DNA of 10,122 nucleotides from Candidatus Heimdallarchaeota archaeon. Its GTDB lineage: Archaea; Asgardarchaeota; Heimdallarchaeia; Heimdallarchaeales; Kariarchaeaceae. Shown here piece by piece: positions 6,170-10,122 of the stretch; the stretch's first letter is position 1; every line of letters begins with the position of its first letter. Location: NCBI GenBank assembly GCA_030668165.1, contig DAOUUM010000065.1:1-10122 (forward strand), written 5' to 3'. The notes beneath the pieces are model-generated. The model saw only the letters and a program-made list of their open reading frames with translations, did not search any database and was not told the origin of the DNA. The position numbers and the translations under genes are program-made.

Positions 6170-7171
6170 TTATTCTCTGATAATCATTGCATCCACTTCA
6201 GGCCCAGTTGACACATATTTAACATGAACTTTGGTTTCATCTTCAATTTTGTGAATAAACTCTCTTGCCTCTGGTGTGAGCTGATCCAAGCGATTAGCCC
6301 CCTTTAATTCTGGAAACAAAATATCCATCTTGGTAATAGCAATTGATGATGCACCATTTATCCGGACAGCGATTTTAGCCATCTCATAATTGAATGGAGC
6401 TGCCCTTCTGAGCCTTCCGGTAACAGTACCATATTCTTGCCATCCACGTTTCTCCACTTCTGCGGGTTCGAGTTCATTCTCAAAGGGTCCCTCACCAACT
6501 CTTGTCATGAACGCTTTTAGTACCAGAATGACCTCATCCACCATCGTGGGACCCAGGCCCACATCTGATAGGGCACCTGATGCGCAAACATCCTTGGAGG
6601 TAACATAGGGATAGGTTCCGTGATACAGTGATAGAAATGTTGCCTGTGATCCCTCGATGACAACATTCTTACCATCCTCAAGAAGATCATGCACCTCTTT
6701 TGATACATCAACAATATAGGGTAGTAACTCTGGATAATCCTTGGCTAGTTTGAGTGATCTGTTCACTCTATCGACATGGGTGGGGCCACAACCCGATCCA
6801 GTTGAACCCACAGTATCCATCAGATGTTTATTCCCCTTTTCTCTGTCAATATGTTCATCTGTGATAACACCGGTGTGACGATCTATAAATATCCTGTCCC
6901 TGACTCCAGTCAATTCAATCTCCTTCATCAAGATGTCAATATTGATCAGAACACCAGCACTGATGTATATTTTTGCATCATCAGCCACAAATCCAGATGG
7001 AATTAATCTTAATTTATACAATTTATCCTGATACACCACTGAATGACCGGCATTCGGTCCCACACCAGCTCTCACCGCTGCATCTATCTTAGCATACTTG
7101 GCAAGCCATGAAGTTATCTTGCCCTTGCCCTCGTCTCCGAAGGCTCCACCAATAACGATCTGTAATGTCAA
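6170..7171 (-). CDS. purA: Adenylosuccinate synthetase, short archaeal form
   Basis: This enzyme joins IMP and aspartate using GTP to make adenylosuccinate, the first step from IMP to AMP. The P-loop-like GDEGKGK is at 12-18 with the catalytic Asp13, and catalytic His43 sits in GPNAGH (38-43). VGSTGSGCGP (121-130) is the IMP-binding loop. HGTYPYVTSKD (184-194) and TRVGEGPF (223-230) are further conserved loops, YGTVTGRLRR (247-256) is the flexible aspartate loop, and TKMD (280-283) contacts guanine. At 333 residues it matches the compact archaeal form, which lacks about 100 residues of the bacterial enzyme. Translation starts at TTG (7171): no ATG or GTG lies between it and the upstream in-frame stop, and the next Met is residue 82, beyond the active site. 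It converges with PAC2 and is divergent from the DinB-fold gene. All catalytic motifs are intact. Confidence 0.95.
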   Translation of the reverse strand: MTLQIVIGGAFGDEGKGKITSWLAKYAKIDAAVRAGVGPNAGHSVVYQDKLYKLRLIPSGFVADDAKIYISAGVLINIDILMKEIELTGVRDRIFIDRHTGVITDEHIDREKGNKHLMDTVGSTGSGCGPTHVDRVNRSLKLAKDYPELLPYIVDVSKEVHDLLEDGKNVVIEGSQATFLSLYHGTYPYVTSKDVCASGALSDVGLGPTMVDEVILVLKAFMTRVGEGPFENELEPAEVEKRGWQEYGTVTGRLRRAAPFNYEMAKIAVRINGASSIAITKMDILFPELKGANRLDQLTPEAREFIHKIEDETKVHVKYVSTGPEVDAMIIRE

Positions 7172-7218
7172 TTTTGATACCGAATTTGCCTTGAGTTATC
7201 AGTATATCAAATGTTCGA

Positions 7219-7264
7219 ATAATCTGAATATAAACGTGTAATTCAAGAGATAATCAATTCAGAT
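7219..7264 (-). promoter_or_regulatory. purA promoter candidate with a paired ATCTGAAT element
   Basis: On the minus strand GTTTATATTC (about 7227-7236) is a fair TATA box that would start transcription near 7204, giving a leader of about 33 bases. It is followed by ATTCAGATTAT (7219-7229), an 11-base string also present just after the TATA-like element of cheR. ATCTGAAT (7222-7229) has its reverse complement ATTCAGAT at 7257-7264, 27 bases away on the upstream side. Confidence 0.35.
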
Positions 7265-7325
7265 ATTTTATGGCAAGTTAGCAAGTATTCAGTTAGAAAT
7301 CTAATATGGATCTCATTGTGTAAAC

Positions 7326-7350
7326 GTGGTAGAAAAAGCTATAAAACCAC
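7326..7350 (+). promoter_or_regulatory. Strong BRE/TATA promoter pointing right, within a GTGGT/ACCAC repeat
   Basis: GAAAAAGCTATAAAA (7332-7346) is the best BRE plus TATA match in the window. It predicts transcription starting near 7369, either giving the DinB-fold gene a leader of about 65 bases or making a short independent RNA. GTGGT (7326-7330) and ACCAC (7346-7350) flank it symmetrically. A second promoter for the same gene lies at 7401-7416. Confidence 0.4.
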
Positions 7351-7400
7351 ACCAGAGTTGGTTAGGGGATTTTAGCGCAAATTAAGAAATTCCGAGAATA

Positions 7401-7416
7401 AGATTAATATAAATAA
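7401..7416 (+). promoter_or_regulatory. TATA promoter for a leaderless DinB-fold transcript
   Basis: AGATTAATATAAATAA has the TATA core TATAAATA at 7408-7415, centred about 23 bases before the ATG at 7434, with purine-rich sequence just upstream. The spacing predicts transcription starting at or beside the start codon. Confidence 0.5.
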
Positions 7417-7433
7417 CTATACAGAGATTAGTA

Positions 7434-7946
7434 ATGAATAATCTAGGGCATTATTTAATTTGGGCACACGATCGATATAGAAAAGCGATTGCAGAGCTAA
7501 CTACCGAGGAATTTAATCGAATTGATAAAGTTGACAGGAGTGTTAAAGAACTGTTAGTACATATGATTTCAATGACTGAATCTTGTTACGCTGAAAATCA
7601 AATTCCTGTTTATATTAAAGCTAATGAGGATTTGAGTAAAATGAATAAAGATGAAATTCTTGAATTTTGGAAGAAATCCGATGATGATTTTGCTAAGGCC
7701 GTGGAAGAGAATGCAACAAAAGAATTTGGGATTATGCCAGTAGGGCCTGATGATTCCGTAAAGGTTACTGCATTGCAGAAATTAATAGTATACGTGGATC
7801 ATGGATCTTTTCATAGAGGACAATTGTTGTCTGCACTTAAACAACTTGGTAAAGAGGGAGTTAGTTCAGATTATTTCTACTATCTCTGTGAGATAAATAA
7901 CAAAAAATTTGAGTTATATGCCAATTTCCATCATCAGTATAGATAA
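7434..7946 (+). CDS. DinB/YfiT-fold putative metal-dependent enzyme
   Basis: A 170-residue, mostly helical protein of the DinB superfamily (four-helix bundle). The metal triad is visible: His43 in ELLVHMI, then His123 and His127 in VDHGSFHRGQLLSALKQLG (121-139), the standard spacing around the HRGQ signature. Relatives in other organisms include thiol transferases that use bacillithiol or mycothiol and several uncharacterised stress proteins, so the reaction cannot be named; this family is unrelated to the DinB DNA polymerase. There is no signal peptide. The ATG at 7434 follows a well-placed TATA box for a leaderless message. The gene is AT-richer than its left neighbours (17 G/C of 60 at 7621-7680, against 28 of 60 at 6481-6540 in purA). 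It is convergent with the TPR gene. Length and fold are normal; the biological role is unknown. Confidence 0.8.
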   Translation: MNNLGHYLIWAHDRYRKAIAELTTEEFNRIDKVDRSVKELLVHMISMTESCYAENQIPVYIKANEDLSKMNKDEILEFWKKSDDDFAKAVEENATKEFGIMPVGPDDSVKVTALQKLIVYVDHGSFHRGQLLSALKQLGKEGVSSDYFYYLCEINNKKFELYANFHHQYR

Positions 7947-7963
7947 ATTATCAATAATTCGAA

Positions 7964-7980
7964 ATTTATTTTGAATAAAT
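7964..7980 (+). terminator. Hairpin after the DinB-fold gene
   Basis: ATTTATT (7964-7970) and AATAAAT (7974-7980) form a perfect 7-bp stem around TTG, 18 bases after the stop codon. The stem is all A/T and therefore weak, and no clear T-tract follows, so the terminator role is tentative. The remaining convergent gap to 8082 shows nothing else convincing. Confidence 0.25.
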
Positions 7981-8082
7981 CATTATTGTGGGTCAAATTC
8001 TGGTTAGAATATGGTTTAGGCTGTTTCCAACTTATCTCTAATTTCTGCTATCCGCGATTAGAAAATTCTATATCGAATAATT

Positions 8083-9093
8083 CTAAGCATCTTTGTTAAT
8101 TATCGCATTTTTTGCTTTTAAGATATATTGACGCATTGCTGAATTGTCCATTATCTCTTTAAAACTGGCATTACTTGCAATTAATTTTTTCCATTTGCTG
8201 TATTCTTCATTTAGGCCTTCAATTTCGGTTTTTATCTCATCGGAAAATCGAACGAACATTTTATTCATTCCCTGACCTGAAACTTCTTCTAGTAATCCTT
8301 CTAAAAGCTCTCTAGTTTTTTCAAGATCACCATCGACCATATGAAGTTTTGACTCAAGAATTGTAATACGTAATTTTTGGACTAAATTACTTTTCATCGA
8401 GGGTTTTACATCTTCAATCAGTTGTTTTGATAGTTTTAGTAATTCTACATTATTTGTACGAATCATCTCTTCAAGGTAGGTAATTAAGAGGAATTCAGTG
8501 ACACTGACTTTTATGGCTGGAAAAGTCGAATCCATTAATCCTTCTAATAATTCTTGACCCTTCATCTGATATTTTAATCTCGATTCAAAAATTAATTGTA
8601 AAGCTTCAACAAGCACTGCGCTCTCCCTTAATAGGTCACTATCAAGTTTTTCTGCAAGATCCCTGCATTCATTACACAATTTAGCTACATTTGCATTGTG
8701 AAAATTATTGAGATGAACATGTAGTAAGACAATCCCACCAATTGAAGTGCAGATCCCATACTCATAATCAATTTTCTTACTCATTTCCAGACAGTTTTCA
8801 AATCCAGATAATGCTTTATCATACTCTCCACGAAGCTCATTATTAACAGAAATATCTCGTAGAGTTAAAATATATTTTTCCCTCAATCCTTCCTCTTTGA
8901 ATATTTCCAGTGCTTTATGGTAAAAGTGATCTGATTCTTCAAGATCTCCATAGGTACGAAGATAAGTAAAACCCAATTTGTAATAAACTTCAGCTAATTC
9001 GGTACTGTCCTTGATTTCTTCAAGCACCGTATCAAATTCATCATCCCCATCTATATCGTGATATCTGGACTGAATAAGATGATGAATATCCAT
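8083..9093 (-). CDS. TPR-like helical repeat protein
   Basis: A 336-residue soluble, almost entirely helical protein. Tetratricopeptide-type helix pairs are recognisable at about 35-68 (YYKLGFTYLRTYGDLEESDH, then FYHKALEIFKEEG) and 74-107 (ISVNNELRGEYDKALSGFENC). Degenerate pairs follow at 113-150, 155-190, 196-230 and 235-270. The last 60 residues are charged and may form a coiled coil. TPR arrays serve as docking surfaces between proteins. No enzymatic or DNA-binding domain is fused to it, so it may be an adaptor for an unidentified partner. The start at 9093 gives the longest frame and lies inside a palindrome (9092-9112). Like the DinB-fold gene it converges on, it is AT-rich (17 G/C of 60 at 8401-8460). 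I do not recognise a named family; repeat type is fairly sure, role unknown. Confidence 0.7.
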   Translation of the reverse strand: MDIHHLIQSRYHDIDGDDEFDTVLEEIKDSTELAEVYYKLGFTYLRTYGDLEESDHFYHKALEIFKEEGLREKYILTLRDISVNNELRGEYDKALSGFENCLEMSKKIDYEYGICTSIGGIVLLHVHLNNFHNANVAKLCNECRDLAEKLDSDLLRESAVLVEALQLIFESRLKYQMKGQELLEGLMDSTFPAIKVSVTEFLLITYLEEMIRTNNVELLKLSKQLIEDVKPSMKSNLVQKLRITILESKLHMVDGDLEKTRELLEGLLEEVSGQGMNKMFVRFSDEIKTEIEGLNEEYSKWKKLIASNASFKEIMDNSAMRQYILKAKNAIINKDA

Positions 9094-9112
9094 TATTTAC
9101 ATAGTAAACAAT
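9092..9112 (-). promoter_or_regulatory. Palindrome over the TPR gene start
   Basis: ATTATTTAC (9092-9100) and GTAAACAAT (9104-9112) form nine-base arms with a single mismatch around ATA, overlapping the start codon of the TPR gene. A clear TATA box at the leaderless spacing is not seen here. The repeat may be an operator covering the transcript start, or a hairpin at the message's 5' end. Confidence 0.3.
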
Positions 9113-9263
9113 AGGTTATTCTAACTTTATGGAATTAATGAAGTCCATTGACAAAGTAATTTGTAATAAAATAAAAAATGGGAGTTCATTTATTAATTCA
9201 AGTTAAATCATATCTTCAGAACCCATGGCATACTTTCATAATCCCCACCTGTAAAATCATCCT
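9113..9263 (+). promoter_or_regulatory. Gap between TPR and surE genes: surE leader and 9-codon mini-frame
   Basis: Several TATA-like strings occur (for example TTTATTAATTC near 9189-9199), which would give surE a leader of about 40 bases. Within it a nine-codon frame runs from ATG at 9225 to TAA at 9252-9254 and ends nine bases before the surE start. No strong ribosome site precedes surE. Whether the mini-frame is translated is unknown. Confidence 0.2.
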
Positions 9264-10121
9264 ATGTTGAATCCGTACATAATGATTGGGAATGATGATG
9301 GGATTAACAGCCTCGGGATCGATGTCCTGGCACGTGCTGCCAAGAAACTTGGCGAGATACGAGTTGTTGCTCCTTTTACACAACAAACTGCTAGAGCAAA
9401 ATCATTAACCTTTCATCGACCAATACGGGTAAATGAAGCAAAGACTATCAGTGGAATTCCAGCATTGGCTTATAATAGCACTCCTGCTGTATCGATTATC
9501 ATTCATAATCACTTTTACAGTACACCGGACCTGGTATTATCTGGGATTAACTCTGGGGATAATACATCCATCCATAGTATTCTGACCAGCGGAACAGCTG
9601 CTGTGGCAATGGAGGCTGGTCTAATGGGAATTAAGAGTTTTGCATTCAGTATGGATGTGCCTGATAAATTCTTCTACTCCAACGATGTACCAGGTAATAT
9701 AGAGATAGCGGCTCAATGGGCAATCAAGATCACCGAGGCATTTCTCAATGCTTCTGAGGATTTTTGGAATTCAATAATGTTCATAAATGTTAATTTTCCA
9801 AATCAGATATCTGAGAGGTCAGAAGTTTTGATAACTGAATTAGAATCTTCTAAATACACTAATTATCTTCATAGTAGGCAGGATCCCAAGGGCGAGGAAT
9901 ATTTCTGGTTATGGGGAACCAAACGTGAGGATCTGAACGAGAAAAAGGATAGTTATGTTGTTTATGAGGAGAAGAAAATAAGTATCACACCGGTTATATT
10001 TGATCATAATCCGAGTAAATTCTCAAAGTTAAGTGTAGAAGAAATATTTAAAGAGGCAAGAGAAATAAATAAAGAATTTATCAAATGGACAATAGAAGAA
10101 CCTGAAGACGAAGTGCAATAG
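9264..10121 (+). CDS. surE: SurE survival-protein nucleotidase
   Basis: SurE removes the phosphate from nucleoside monophosphates in a metal-dependent reaction. The N-terminal signature IGNDDG (8-13) supplies the paired metal-binding aspartates, 11 and 12. VVAPFTQQTARAKSLTFHRP (34-53) matches the family's VVAPDREQSG loop, with Thr42 where the metal-binding Ser usually is. NSTPA (71-75) and LVLSGINSGDN (90-100, with the ligand Asn96) follow. GTAAVAMEAGLMGI (110-123) is the conserved helix. The C-terminal half keeps DPKGEEYFW (about 212-220) and the strand KISITPV. The length, 285 residues, is slightly above the usual 250-270 because of a charged tail. Start ATG 9264 is the only in-frame choice before the signature; the frame ends in TAG at 10119-10121. 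GC falls from 33 of 60 bases at 9301-9360 to 14 of 60 at 10021-10080. The family is certain. Confidence 0.92.
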   Translation: MLNPYIMIGNDDGINSLGIDVLARAAKKLGEIRVVAPFTQQTARAKSLTFHRPIRVNEAKTISGIPALAYNSTPAVSIIIHNHFYSTPDLVLSGINSGDNTSIHSILTSGTAAVAMEAGLMGIKSFAFSMDVPDKFFYSNDVPGNIEIAAQWAIKITEAFLNASEDFWNSIMFINVNFPNQISERSEVLITELESSKYTNYLHSRQDPKGEEYFWLWGTKREDLNEKKDSYVVYEEKKISITPVIFDHNPSKFSKLSVEEIFKEAREINKEFIKWTIEEPEDEVQ

Positions 10122-10122
10122 A

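Noticed and set aside
7172..7433. tRNA or C/D-box small RNA in the purA-DinB gap
   Set aside because: No cloverleaf, and no paired C and D box motifs with suitable spacing were found.
1..10122. Defence island, prophage, insertion sequence or CRISPR array
   Set aside because: No transposase, integrase, nuclease, toxin-antitoxin pair, terminal repeats or spaced direct repeats are visible.

Overview
The window looks archaeal. The adenylosuccinate synthetase is the short archaeal form (333 residues, against about 430 in bacteria). A PAC2-family proteasome-assembly protein sits beside it. Several genes carry purine-rich BRE plus TATA-box promoters about 25-30 bases before the start codon, with little or no leader. 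The DNA is AT-rich (mid-to-upper 30s % GC by eye). Flotillin, a CheR-type methyltransferase, a DinB-fold protein and a TPR protein together would fit a large-genome archaeon, possibly of the Asgard group. That last placement is a guess from gene content, not a phylogeny.

Layout. Positions 1-927 (-) are the first 309 residues of a flotillin/SPFH membrane-scaffold protein that runs off the left edge. Positions 1040-2029 (-) encode a DUF389 multi-pass membrane protein, followed across a 257-base divergent regulatory gap by an EamA/DMT transporter (2287-3195, +). The transporter ends two bases from the tail of a CheR-type protein methyltransferase (3198-4601, -) that has unusual basic extensions at both ends. 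A 443-base AT-rich gap follows. Its right end (4955-5038) folds into three consecutive stem-loops just ahead of a 65-residue four-cysteine protein (5045-5242, +). Then come the PAC2 protein (5346-6152, +) and, convergent with it, purA (6170-7171, -, TTG start). A 262-base divergent gap separates purA from a DinB-fold protein (7434-7946, +), which converges on an AT-rich TPR-like protein (8083-9093, -). The window closes with surE, a survival-protein E nucleotidase (9264-10121, +, complete).

How the genes relate. Most neighbours are divergent or convergent, so the window is mainly single-gene transcription units rather than one pathway operon. Flotillin and DUF389 share a strand and are both membrane proteins, but the 112-base gap and a separate ribosome site argue against tight coupling. 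purA (AMP branch of purine synthesis) and surE (nucleoside monophosphate dephosphorylation) both handle nucleotides but are far apart. No mobile element, CRISPR array, tRNA or rRNA was recognised.

The parts most worth a second look are the three-hairpin RNA ahead of the small cysteine protein, the CheR protein with its long basic tails, and a set of near-perfect inverted repeats placed on or around archaeal core promoters.
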